The notes under the pieces are model-generated. The model was not told the origin of the DNA. It saw only the letters and a program-made list of their open reading frames with translations, and did no database searches. The position numbers and the translations under genes are program-made. From Trichosphaerium sp. ATCC 40318 (lineage: Eukaryota; Discosea; Flabellinia; Trichosidae): DNA of 64,000 bases. Positions 10,464-21,309 of the stretch are shown here, in pieces (position 1 is the first letter of the stretch; each line of letters begins with the position of its first letter). The DNA lies in NCBI GenBank assembly GCA_038496445.1, contig JALMLS010000540.1, positions 1 through 64,000 of the forward strand, written 5' to 3'.

Positions 10464-11602
10464 ATGTCTTCGAAACCACCTGGTATTGATGCGCACCTTT
10501 GTGAGGGGCCAATATCAAATGTTTACATGAGGCAAAGCGATATTGGCTATGATGGCACTCTTACACTCTCAAGGATTGGCACTATTACCCAAGTACGTGG
10601 TTTATCTTATTTAGAACAAAATCACGATTGTCTGATCTAAACTATTTCAAAAAAGGAACACAGAGCCAGAATATTTGGTTACTACGCGTCACATACCCCA
10701 TGGCTACCTTCATTCCTTAATTACGCAAATGGACAACATTGGGTACGCCTAAGCTAATTTAATAGCGTAAAACGCATGCATTCAAGCGCCTAAGACTAAC
10801 GAGAAACAAATCACACAGAATAGATGTGAATCTATTTAGATTTTTTGCTAAACTCTTACAAAGGTTGTAAAAAGTCAACAAATCTCAGTCATAAAGCCTT
10901 TCTGTTTATTTGGCCATATGAACCTTGACCCCTTCACATGCACATCAAAACTTGTAAAGATAGGCAGAACAAGTATCACTGTTGGTATTCGAGTTCAAAG
11001 GCACGTGCCTTTTTTGTCTTTCAACTAAACTACACTTCTTACCGCTAATCTTATTTCCTATTTTTAGGACAGGAGAAGAATACTACCGCGCCACTGTAAC
11101 AATGGTTCTTGTTGATGCTAGTAATACACATTCAGTACCACATGAACCAGAATTCTTACAAGCTGCTAAAAAACATCTTAATGAAAAACGTGATTTATCA
11201 CGTGAGAATTTATTTAATGTTATTCAAATGGATGAAATACCTAAACACCTTGACCCTCAAAAGTTTTTTGAGAGTACTCTAAAGGTTAGACATTCAGAAG
11301 CAGACATAAATAATCACGTGAATCATTCTCAGTACATAAAATGGTTTGAAGATAGTATTCTTGAAAGTAGATCTCCTGGAGGTGTCTTTGAATCAGATTG
11401 TTTTGAATTGAAGGGAAGAAAGGTTTTACGTATGGTTTATATGCAAGAAACAAAGATTGGACAGGAAGTAACTATCAGAATTTATCCGATATTTAAGGAG
11501 AGTAGCAAAACTGTAAAGTCGTTCGTTTTTACTTGTACAAAACCATTAGGTGAAATTGCTTGTAATGGTACACTGACAGTTATGGAACACAGCAAGTTGT
11601 AG
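10464..11602 (+). CDS. Acyl-CoA/acyl-ACP thioesterase-like protein, double hotdog
   Basis: The gene likely hydrolyses fatty acyl thioesters. The spliced protein starts MSSKPPGIDAHLCEGP. The first hotdog domain is spread over exons containing HRARIFGYYASHTPW, then FGHMNLDPF, KIGRTSITVGIRVQR and TGEEYYRATVTMVLVD. The second hotdog carries the signature ADINNHVNHSQYIKWFED, matching the D-x-x-N-H-V-N pattern of acyl-ACP thioesterases. No organelle targeting peptide is evident. The intron at 11001-11067 begins GCACGT instead of GTACGT and is required to keep RVQR-TGEE in frame. Acyl chain specificity cannot be inferred. Confidence 0.75.
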
Positions 11603-11656
11603 ACAATAAAACAATGATTAAATCATTTGCTACTTTGGCGTGATGAGAAAAAACAA

Positions 11657-12449
11657 CTAGAAGCAATATTGTGTGATGAAGTCATGCTTGCACTGTTTTT
11701 TAAGTTTACCGTTTACGTAACTACCTTGCTCCTCCAGATTACCACTTTTATACCACTTGCTGTACTCACCATCAAGTGTACCATTTAAATAACTACTTTG
11801 CTCTTTCTTTTGGCCATTGGCATACCAACTCCTGTACTGTCCTTCATATTTACCATTGATATAGGTGTATCGCTCACGCAATAGACCATTGGCATACCAA
11901 CTCTTGTATTCTCCTTCTTGTTTACCATTGACGTAATTGTAGTGCTGTCTCAATTGCCCATTCCCGTGCCAACACTTGTATACTCCATGCCTCATACCAT
12001 TAACAAGATAACAATGACTCGGTTTCAAACCAAGTCTTATACTCTCCGTGTAATTTACCATCCAAATAGAATGACCGACAACGAATTTTTCCAGATAACG
12101 TGTAGTACTCTTTATACTCGCCATTCTCTTTACCGTTTTTATAAGCACACTCTTTTTCTAGAAGGCCACACCATCCCCAAGACTTTACTATACCATCTAG
12201 TTTATCATTCTTGTACCATAATTGCTTCCTTGGAGTACCTCTCTCTGACCATAACATGTATTCTCCTTCTCTAGACCCATGAGAATAGAAACTTTTTGCT
12301 ATCAATGTTCTAGCTTTAAATCTCATCCATTTACCATGTTTTTTAAGATCTCTGTCGAACCTAGTGTTCCTTGCAGCTTGTTTCGAAAATAGAGGCCATA
12401 GAATATACGCTTCAAAATCTACATCCATTATTTCGAGTTGTAGCTCCAC
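11657..12449 (-). pseudogene. F-box/MORN-variant (YwqK-type) repeat gene with frame break
   Basis: The N-terminal part reads LPVELQLEIMDVDFEAYIL, which resembles an F-box, but no ATG precedes the LPVEL. It is followed by repeats of the form NGKxxGEYKxWYxNGxL (for example KQEGEYKSWYANGLLRE, KYEGQYRSWYANGQ, LDGEYSKWYKSGNLEE). These are the MORN-variant repeats annotated as YwqK-family antitoxin-like. At about 12000-12020 one repeat is 11 nt shorter than the consensus and the frame shifts, so the gene falls into two halves (12449 to about 12000, and about 12060 to 11657). It is either a pseudogene, a sequencing error, or two genes. The repeat style is typical of amoeba-infecting giant viruses. 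Confidence 0.6.
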
Positions 12450-12842
12450 TGGAAGCTGTAAGAGAGTAATTTTCTCTTGTACAAATGCGTCTTTTCTCTA
12501 AGAATATTGTTAAAAGGTGTTGGCTAAAATTCTATTAGCGTACTCGGCGTTGAGCAGCCATTACATATTTTAACGAACAGCGATTGATCAATTAAGTCAC
12601 GTGATTAAAAATCAATCGATAAAATGGACATCATTAACATCAACCCATACAATACCATAAATCACTGCAAGTGCTTCAACGAAATTGGAAGTACTAACCG
12701 CTTAACGCGTTAAATAGTCACGTAGGCTCATCCGCGCAAAGAAAAAAGTCACTATCTTTTCATCTGAACCTACTTTAATTTTATTTAATTTACAACTTTC
12801 ACCACTGGTGAAAGGGGGTGTTGCAACAACCTTACAACGGAA
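12450..12842. other. Intergenic
   Basis: Lies between two minus-strand genes. Nothing coding is recognised. It contains a CACGTG palindrome near 12598. Confidence 0.5.
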
Positions 12843-13301
12843 TCACATAACAAGGAAATCCAAGCCTGATTGTTTCAATATGAAGGCCATTACAGCAATA
12901 AAAAGAATACACGCCAAAACGTCCAAGGTGAAGATAGTGTTGGTTTGTCTCACTGGTGGTGCAACAGGTGCGTTTAATGTGTTTAGGACAGCCTGTGACG
13001 GAGAAGTACGAGAGGCTTGGGTGATGTGTTGAGCCCGTGGAATTTTTTTCTTTAGTTTTGGTGTACTGTATTCCTCGACCTCCCCTTGCGTAGGTGATTC
13101 GTCCTCGACTTCTTGTTTGCCTTCTTTTTTAGTTTTTTTTGGCTCTTTTCTTGACTTTTTGCGTCTAGGCCTCGCCATAGGCTCTGTATCTGGGAATTGA
13201 TTGTTATTTGATGGGCCGTTACTCGATCCTCCTGCATTTTCGTCGTTTCCTTCACACGATTCTCCTCCGTTAGGTAACGGTTCTGTGAGAGCGACATGCA
13301 T
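12843..13301 (-). CDS. Putative tail-anchored protein with charged N-terminal region
   Basis: The 152-residue frame starts at the ATG at 13301. A polar N-terminus (EGNDENAGGSSNGPSNNN) is followed by a very basic stretch (RPRRKKSRKEPKKTKKEGK) and an acidic stretch (EVEDESPTQGEVEEY). It ends with one hydrophobic segment, LDVLACILFIAVMAFIL, close to the C-terminus. That layout suggests a tail-anchored membrane protein with a cytosolic head. I do not recognise the family. An upstream open exon (13464 to about 13363, MCVCGQVFDLGAIGEAG) ends at a good GTAAGT donor, but its phase does not match this frame, so I left it out. Confidence 0.5.
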   Translation of the reverse strand: MHVALTEPLPNGGESCEGNDENAGGSSNGPSNNNQFPDTEPMARPRRKKSRKEPKKTKKEGKQEVEDESPTQGEVEEYSTPKLKKKIPRAQHITQASRTSPSQAVLNTLNAPVAPPVRQTNTIFTLDVLACILFIAVMAFILKQSGLDFLVM

Positions 13302-13739
13302 GTCTCTTGGGTACTGTTAGTACTGTTTTGTGAACGGTTGGGTTTTTTTTTTGTACTTACGCTGCAGCGAATTGATTTGCCACAAAGGCATCCATATTCA
13401 TTGGTGCTACGAGACCGGCTTCTCCAATAGCGCCAAGGTCGAAAACTTGTCCGCAAACGCACATTGGACTAATAAAACGTTACACCCACGCTAATAGGAA
13501 CGCAAAGCAAAATCTACACGTCACAAAATTTATAAAAGCGTTCAAAAAGGAGATTCTCCAGCTAAAACCGCGTGTAGTGTATAAAAATAACGTACTTCAT
13601 GATGAAACAGCAATTGTAAGTGTAATTCGTCCGACGTTTTTTGACACATGCTTAACCGCAGTTAAGGCATTGTACCAACGCTTGATGTATTGCATTGTGC
13701 CCTCACTAGGTTTGTACACTCGGTTACAATAACTACATT

Positions 13740-15225
13740 TTATTTTTGTACAACACTTCGTTCAACAACGTCCGAATCAACTTTATTATCATCTTCTTTT
13801 TCCTTATCCTCTGGTTTCACCCACCAGCTTGGTGGTTTGCCACCAACTTCTAGAGAAGGAACTATCATTGGCGCCATTGCATAATACCGTGTTGGAGGTA
13901 CGTAATATAGCTGACCTAGAACGCCGTGTCAGTACGCAAGATGCACGAACTAAACAAAATTCGTACCATGATCACGGAAGTTGTAACGTATCTTTTGACG
14001 TATTGTCTTCTTTGTATCATCCCAAGGGTGATCTGGTCCTAATCCATGCAGCCCGAATGAAAACTCTGGTTGAAAAAGCACAAAACAGCTACAACAGTCA
14101 GAATTCGCTGTGAATAAACAAATGAAGATAAAATGAGTTCTTAATGTTGTTGTACCTATCTGTTTCTTTTCCTGCACCATGTGCATATCGTCCATGTGTA
14201 TCAGGATAACACAAACCAAACGTTGTAACAAAAATATTCTCATCATTAAAAGAATATCTACAATCATGTTATATAACTCTTTTAACGGATTTAGTCTTAC
14301 CTCCATCCCCTCCTTGCAATATTTGGATTATCCATTACAGCATTACCTGTACAGTTTTAAGAGTTAGCACGTGATAAATTACAAAAAGTATTTCTTCAAA
14401 TGACAGATTTTACTTTCAGTTGACAACTATCGATTCATTTCACTTATATCATACCTGCAGGATCTTCAACACTTACAGCTGTAAGTACTCTACGTGTAGT
14501 TTCTCCCATGTGCTCAACTGTATCAGAATATTCCTTACCTAAGCGTCTAATGAATACATAACCTGCAGAAACTTTTTTGACATTGTTGCAATGAGTTTCT
14601 TGTTGGTACCTTGAACCTCTATTACGAATCCATCCAGTCTAGCGGAATATCCTGTCATAAAAAATTTGAGAATTGCAGGAACGCTTCGCCTAAAATAAAG
14701 CGTTACGCTAATTTCAGAATTCAACGAATGCGGTACAAAATACAGCAGTTGTAAGCAATTGTTGACACTGTACAACGTGTAGACCTGTGGTTTTGCTATG
14801 CAATGCGTACTTTACGTTTTCCTCAAGCGTTAAATCTGTTTGCCAATCGTTTGAACCCCAAACAACTGCCTTCTTAGCAAAGAGGCAGTATGTGTTACTC
14901 TGCACTACTTTGAACTTCTTTACGGAGCTCAATTCTTTGGAAGAAGGATCATAACCTAAGCCATTGGCCAATATTCGTTTTTGGCTTTCCTGACATGCTT
15001 TTTAGCGGTTTTTGGTGACAACAACGGCTTTTATTTGAAACGAACCTCTTTTTTCTTTTTTCGTGCTGCTTCGCGTCTACGCACGCGTAATATCACCTCT
15101 GGTATCTTTTTCTTCTTTTTACAAAAGAAAGAACGAATTAAAACTGTAAATCCGTATAACACCACTAATCCAACAACGCCTATACTAACGGACACCAACA
15201 TGCGTGCTCTAACAGTTATACACAA
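13740..15225 (-). CDS. YqcI/YcgG-family protein with N-terminal membrane anchor
   Basis: The spliced protein starts at 15225 with one transmembrane segment (LVSVSIGVVGLVVLYGF) and a basic stretch. The remaining exons match the YqcI/YcgG family. Landmarks in order are FKVVQSNTYCLFAKKAVVWG, HGETTRR-like and VEDPAGNAV segments, the core TTFGLCYPDTHGRYAHGAG, then FVLFQPEFSFGLHGLGPDHPW and a C-terminal IRQKIRYNFRDHG. An intron after RDHG leads to QLYYVPPTRYYAMAP and the stop at 13740. The family is common in bacteria and fungi and has been associated with haem-type chemistry in some members. The function here is unknown. The added membrane anchor is unusual. Confidence 0.7.
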
Positions 15226-15535
15226 GTATTTATAAGATTAGCTTCTGTGTTGGATAAAAATACGCTGTCTATGAAATTTATTTTGCTTGACTAAGTTCTA
15301 CATTGTTTGAGTTCTAGGTTGGTTGTTGTTCATCAAAATGGTATGTCTATTCTGTTTTAAGCTCCTATTAAACAATAAAGTTAGTACAAGGTCAAAAAAA
15401 AAAAGGCTTAGAAACACAAAAAAGGGAAAACAGTTTGGTCACGTGGTTGCGGTCAAAACATGTTTTTGTAATCGTCGAAGTCGCCAGAACCATAATTTGC
15501 ATAGATGTGATAAAGTAAAGCAAGAATTTGAAGAA

Positions 15536-16461
15536 TTAGTAGTACACGCAAATAACATACCTGCGATAATCCTCTGGTAACCATTTTAATTTGCCTACAT
15601 CAGGCGTTTTGTTCAACTCTCGAAGTTGTTTTGGTGTTGCGTTGAAAGTCATTGCGCGCTTGCGTTTATTACTAGCGAAGATACGTTAGAACACAGTTTA
15701 TCACACGTGATAAACGTACTTGAGCTGCTCTGAATCTTTGTTAAAGTCTTGTTTATCGTTTCCGGTCAGTACTGTGGTTTGCCTCCATTCTTTTCTAAAA
15801 TTAACTGTTAGTTCTCAGTTTCGGCATTAAAAAACCGACACTGTTATTATCGGTTTGATTTCGTGCCGTACCTCTTTTCTGACCTTGTCTCCACGTGCTG
15901 TTTTAAAAAATCTTTTGGGTTTTCAACGAGGTGACGCTCAAGTATAGATACTAGGTTCGCGTTCACAGCATCTTGTACAGCTTGCGCATCGGACTAGAGT
16001 ATTATTAGAAAGATAACAGTTCTCAGTACAACCCAAATACAGACGTACTTGAAGTTTCGTCTTAAAAGACAACTGTCTTTGAGTACCACCTGGTGGTGCA
16101 TGTATAAAAAGGAAACGACGAAATCGTATGTTCGTCTGAAAGTTTGGAATGTGACAATAAAGAAAACTTCCTACTTCAGCCTATTTTGATTTTGTTAAGA
16201 AAGAGCCATTTTAATTAAAGAAAATTGAACGTTGTTACCTGTGTTTTAGGGTCTAGGACACGAATACGATCTTGTGCAACCACAAGGATCCTAGGCACCT
16301 TTTTTCTTTTCTTTACGCGTTCCTGTTAAACATGTCACGTGCGCACAGTACTAATTACAAAAAAAAAATTATTTGCTTTTTTTTGATTTCTAACATGCCT
16401 GAACAGCCCACCTATAATCAGCCAAGGCTTCCATAGTCATCATCTCTTGAGCACCCTCCAT
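15536..16461 (-). CDS. Unrecognised basic protein, possible PH/PTB-like domain
   Basis: Exons join in frame from an ATG at 16461 (MEGAQEMMTMEALADYRWA). Next come KKRKKVPRILVVAQDRIRVL, a segment ending FRRFLFIHAPPGGTQRQLSF, then QSDAQAVQDAVNANLVSILE, a basic linker (KRKEWRQTTVLTGNDKQDF) and NATPKQLRELNKTPDVGKL. The order of a short strand-rich block followed by a helix starting DAQAVQDAV is reminiscent of PH or PTB domains, but no diagnostic residue is present. The C-terminus is uncertain: a stop is reached at 15536 without splicing, or a donor at CGCAG/GTATGT extends it. It is divergent from the kinase-SH2 gene, with about 220 bp between starts. Confidence 0.5.
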
Positions 16462-16679
16462 TTTAAAAGATTTTTTTTTTGGGGCTATCTCTGCGCTGGA
16501 ATTTATTTATTTGGTTTATTCTATAGTTGCGTGTACTAGCGCAGGGTTCAACACATTCATTCAATAGAAATGTCTTCCAAAGCAAAAGCCATACTTTGTT
16601 TGACTTCTCGAAAAAATGGCTAGATTTGATTTTATCGGCAAATTCTGGTGTACGTTAGTAGCGAAACATCCGTTTAACC

Positions 16680-19017
16680 ATGTCTTCATCTTCATCAACG
16701 TCAATGGACATAGACAATCCTACAGACTACGAAGATCTTGCAAAGCAAATCGTGCGAACAAAGAGTTTTATTTATTTGATCAAAACATGCTTGTGACGCT
16801 AATGATGCGTCTTAAAGGTCGAAGGCCCACCAGAAATACCAAATGATGAAATTATTTACGAAGAGAAAGATTTATTGGGTTGTGGCGCGTACGGTAACGT
16901 GTACAAAGGTATTTCACTACGATTCAGTCCAAAAAGAGAATAATTCCTTTGTAGGTGTTTGTAGAAACATGACAGTGGCTATAAAAGTGCCTCTGGATAA
17001 ACTACCGCCTGAGAAGGTAGAACAGTTTCTAGAGGAAGTGAAGGTTATGAAGTATGCCGAAATTAACCGTTTTTATGATAATTTTTTAACTCGCTTACTA
17101 AACAACAATATAGACAGATATTCCATCCAAAGGTTGTACTATTTATGGGTGCTAATACAAAGGGAGGAAGAGTTAAAATTGTCACGGAGTTATGTAAAAC
17201 TGACGTTGAGAAATTAATTGAGGATGTAAGTATCCTGTATATCCATGGCGCACTTCCGCGCCTCCGTTCCTTTGTTTAACATAAGTTAATAGAAATATGA
17301 TTGTCTTCCGCTAAAGATACGTCTTATGATGGCTAGAGACGCAGCTCTAGGTATGAATTGGATCCATGGAATATGTAAGATGGTACACAGGGATCTTAAA
17401 CCTGCAAACCTTCTCGTAAGTGCTTTTATTGCCAAAAAAAAATGTTTTTTCGAAGTTCTTGACACTAAGTTATGTCCAGGTTTCAAGTGATGGAACAGTT
17501 AAAATAGCAGATTTTGGATTTGGAAAAGTTTTTAAGGCGGGTAAATCATTCACAGGGAGAGCAAAAGGTGAGGAGAGCATCGAAGATTTTCCAATCAAAG
17601 TTAACATTTGTGGCGTTAATATTAATACTTATCCCAAGGTTCACCATTGTGGATGGCTCCTGAAGTTATGATGGGCGGAGAGACCGATGAAAGAAGGGAT
17701 GTATACAGTTTTGGTATCATCCTTTGGCAATTACTAAGCGGTGAATCTCCTTTCCAAGCGTTTTTTGATTATAATAAGTTCAAACGGTACACTTTGGGTT
17801 TTTTATCATGGAGTTTCTTGAGCTTACCTGTGGCTTTTTAGAGCTATTTGCGTAGATGGAGTAAGACCAGAAATACCAAGAAACGCATCACCACTTTTGA
17901 GCTCTTTAATGCATGCATGTTGGCAACCGCTGTTCCAAGATCGTCCTTCGTTCACTGAAGTAATAGCAAAACTCAATGAAGCCATTGTAGAAAGTGTTAT
18001 TGAAAATGAAGCAGGTAGAGCATTCTGGTGCAAACACTTTTGCGTTGGGAAAGAGGTATGCTTTCCAAAGGTAGACTAATATGACGTGTTAATGATAACG
18101 GCTAGGATCTTTCAGTCCAAGTGAAGCAAAAAGTTTTTGTTGATTTACTGTCACGTGAAGTTGGTCTAACTGACTTTGAAGTTATGGCTGGAACATCACC
18201 TGATTGCCTTGAAGAGTTCTTATGTATGTATTATTTGATAATTTGATACGATTATGTTTTGCTAACTTTGAGTTACACTAGGCTTTAAGATGGTCGTACC
18301 TACACTTGAAGCAATTATTAATTCAGACGAAAAGAAAACCGTCACTGTTGCGCCTAGTGAGCCGATTAGCATTACGCCTTTTGTCACTTTGGAAAGTTTC
18401 AATTGCGCTCTAAAGTGGTTTGGTTCTTTCATTACAAAGGACCAATGCAGAGGTGTATTTGCAGCCGTAAAAGAGCTAAAGGAGAAGATGTACGTTACTA
18501 GATTTATTAGTGTTTTTGCCATCTCTGGTTTGTTTGCTAATCTTTGTGTACAGGTTCTTTCATGGATACATGGGTAGTAAAACTGCTTTACAGATGCTTG
18601 AGGGAAGACCTATTGGTACCTTCCTCGTTAGGTTATCAGTAACAACGTGAGTTTTTCGTTAGAGTAAATTTGAGTAGATTTGCATTTCACTTTTGCTTTT
18701 CCTTATCTTTTAACTTTAGGCCTGGTAAACCGTTTACGTTATCATTAATGGAATATATTGATGGACTTTATAAGATAAAGCATTATCGAATTAATGGACA
18801 ATTCGGCGCAGGATACTTCATAATGTACGTATTTTTGTCTTGATACAATGTAAAAAAACGGTACTTACGTTGATGCTTTAGGAAGAACAAAAAGAAAAGT
18901 CCTTTATTCGCTACTATTCCTTTGTTAATTAAAGGATGTACATCATTTCTAGGACTTAAACACGAGTGTGATAAAACCAAGGGCGGAGACGACTCCTATG
19001 TATCTAACTACCAATAA
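16680..19017 (+). CDS. SHK-type kinase: tyrosine-kinase-like kinase domain plus C-terminal SH2 domain
   Basis: Spliced exons give a full kinase domain followed by one SH2 domain. In the kinase, the Gly loop is LGCGAYGNVYKG, the lysine motif VAIKVPLDK, and a hinge-side region HPKVVLFMGANTKGG follows. The catalytic loop is HRDLKPANLL, the DFG motif KIADFGFGK, and the activation segment ends WMAPEVM. Sub-domain IX reads DVYSFGIILWQLLSG and the C-lobe Arg motif is DRPSF. The SH2 domain contains FHGYMGSKTALQMLE and the phosphotyrosine-binding FLVRLS, then GKPFTLSLM. Kinase first and SH2 last is the arrangement of the Dictyostelium SHK family. The kinase resembles dual-specificity or TKL enzymes. 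It would couple phosphotyrosine recognition to phosphorylation in the cytoplasm. All introns are short. Confidence 0.88.
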
Positions 19018-19793
19018 TAATAATAAAAAAAGGCATGAATGCACTACTTTTTTCTAAATTACGCGACCCACCCCCTCTGCCCCGGGGGTAGTACATACAG
19101 AATCCGCAATTTTGATGTAATAGCACCAGCCAATAAAAATTGTAGTTCACAAAGTCCGCTTAGTCTATCCGTCTTATTACTACAAGAAGAGTTCACGTCC
19201 TTGATAAAAAAACTACACTCTATTGTAATAGTATGGCTTGGTTTGTTAACATCACTAGGAACAGTTCTCCTACCAAGGAAACTTGCGGGACTTAACATTG
19301 TAGAGTTTTGGGAGACTAGAGATATTGCTACCTGTATGTTTAAACAAAATTACTCGCATAGTACATTAAAGTGAGATTTATTACAATAGTTTTATGACAA
19401 GCCAATAATCAAATCATATTTATGACAAAAGGCGAAATATTTTAAATCAATATTACAAGGTTGATCTTCGTCGACCTTCCACTCCGAATACGGAGGAGGA
19501 GGTGTGAATAGAAGCAGCCTATAGTGTCGTTTAGTGCCAAAGCAAGATGAGTTAGAAAAAAGCTGAAAATTCTGGTTTGTGGAAATACAACATTGAGGTC
19601 AAAAAAAAAAATGGTAGCGTACATCAAGCTTGAAATATTGGGTTTAAAATATTCCGTTTGTCATAAATATGACAAGATTATTGTCCATTTTTTTTGTTCG
19701 TCCAAAAACTATCGGTAACTGACCTCGCATTGTTTAGAATCTACTAAAGAATGCGATCCATATTGTTACTTGTTTCCATCTTGTTTTTTCTCC
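19018..19793. other. Intergenic
   Basis: An open frame at 19039-19374 has no recognisable motif or splice support. No other feature is seen. Confidence 0.5.
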
Positions 19794-21079
19794 CTATGCG
19801 TTAAAAAGTAAGAAAAACAAATCATGTTGAGAGCATGATAAATACTCGTACCTTGGGGTGCCACGCCGCTGTTTTACCATCTGATAACAAGAGTTACACT
19901 TTTTAAGGTGTTTAAGGTGTTTACGGGTCTCTTGGGTATTGAGACCAGTTATTGGATTAAAACCATCAAGTTGGTAGGTCCAATGTGCTTCTCTATCATC
20001 AATGTCGTTATCTCCAACAACTTCTAACACAAAAAGAAAGACAGATGCATTAGGATATGGCTTTTCAGGCCAGGTATTGTTTCTTGGCTTTGATTGTTTG
20101 CGCAACTTCTTCTTCTTTCGTTTTTTACTGATATCCAGCTCGTGTGTGTTTGCAACAACTGTTGTAGTTGGGTTGGGTTTGTAGTTGACCAGCTTTTGCG
20201 CTATACTGTTTGCACAGACGTAATCAAAGAAGCCAATTCTTTCATGTTCTCTTCCATGTAAAATTGACTGAGTAATTGCGCCAATATGGCTACAATGAGA
20301 AAGCCCTCTTTCAGCTTGCCAACGTGAATTAAGACCACACCTTCCCACAGTATTACCTGCAGCTTGGCCAACATAAAGACGAGGGATTCCAGTCAGCGTA
20401 TCTATCACAACACTTGCATAAATATAGGAAGTATCCTCTTCTGCCTTGTTACAATAGTCCACCCACTGTTCAAAAGGGCGGTCTTCCTTATCTTCGTCGT
20501 AGACCATAAACCCCTTCTTCTCGTTTTCGTCGTAATACTTTTTTAATGCATCTGCTACGCGTTTAAAAAGCTTGCTGGGATGCATTTCAAAACGGTAAAC
20601 AGTGTTTGGCACACCAGCGGATCCCAGCCATATCAGCCGCACAGGTGTTTCCGGATATTCGTCGGAATAGACCATATCAACCAGAGCTACGCATCTACGA
20701 TGACAAAACAAGTCGATAGCCTCTTTGTTCTTGCGGAGCTCGTTTATATTATCCAAGTAAGGCTTGTGATCACGCGTCAGTCTTATTTTGCTGATTGTCG
20801 TTATATCATTATCAGGGATCGGTTGTGTTTTGATAATGGCACGTTTGTAAAAAACGTCAGCGACGTCCTGCAATATTTCCCGGCCTCGGCATACATTGAG
20901 GAAGTTACAAGGAGGCTTCTGTATTATTTCGACAAGTTCAGTTGCGGAGACCTCAACAACAAAATACGCATTGTCGAGGGGTTGGGCACGCGCAAAGCCT
21001 TCATTTGAAGAAAGCAGAACGAAGTAGCGCGGTTGTTCATCAATACACGCCGTTTCATTCCTGGATGGCGCGTCACGTG
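19794..21079 (-). CDS. GIY-YIG-like nuclease-domain protein (5' exon not found)
   Basis: One long exon is open from 21079 down to 19794. An N-terminal region of about 200 residues has no recognised motif. Then YIYASVV-IDTLTGIPRLYVGQ matches the two short strands of a GIY-YIG domain (YIY and LYVGQ), followed by an Arg-containing helix (LNSRWQAERG) and, later, DREAHWTYQLDGFNPITGLN, where the Glu could be the catalytic acid. A basic insertion (KKRKKKKLRK) could bind nucleic acid or be a nuclear signal. The far 3' end may be spliced at CAAG/GTACGAG near 19850 instead of running to 19794. GIY-YIG domains occur in mobile-element endonucleases and repair enzymes. Which applies here is unknown. Confidence 0.5.
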
Positions 21080-21309
21080 CTATCGTTGCCAGTGGTATTG
21101 GTGTTGAGTCGTACCTACAATGATTAGCGTCGTTTGGTCGTATGATAAATGTACGTACATTGGAGGTAATTGCGAGTTCATTGAGATTGTTTGGTTGGGT
21201 TTTGCTTGTATGTTAAAGCAATAAACCTAGCATAAATGCCAGAATTCACTGAGATTTCCATGACTTTTCAAGTAAGTTTCAACAGCTTTTGGGTATTTAA
21301 CAACGCGTG

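Noticed and set aside
13363-13464. Upstream exon MCVCGQVFDLGAIGEAG for the tail-anchored protein
   Set aside because: It has a good donor, but its phase does not match any acceptor leading into the tail-anchored frame without a stop.
19039-19374. 111-codon frame after the kinase gene
   Set aside because: No domain. Composition is not clearly coding.
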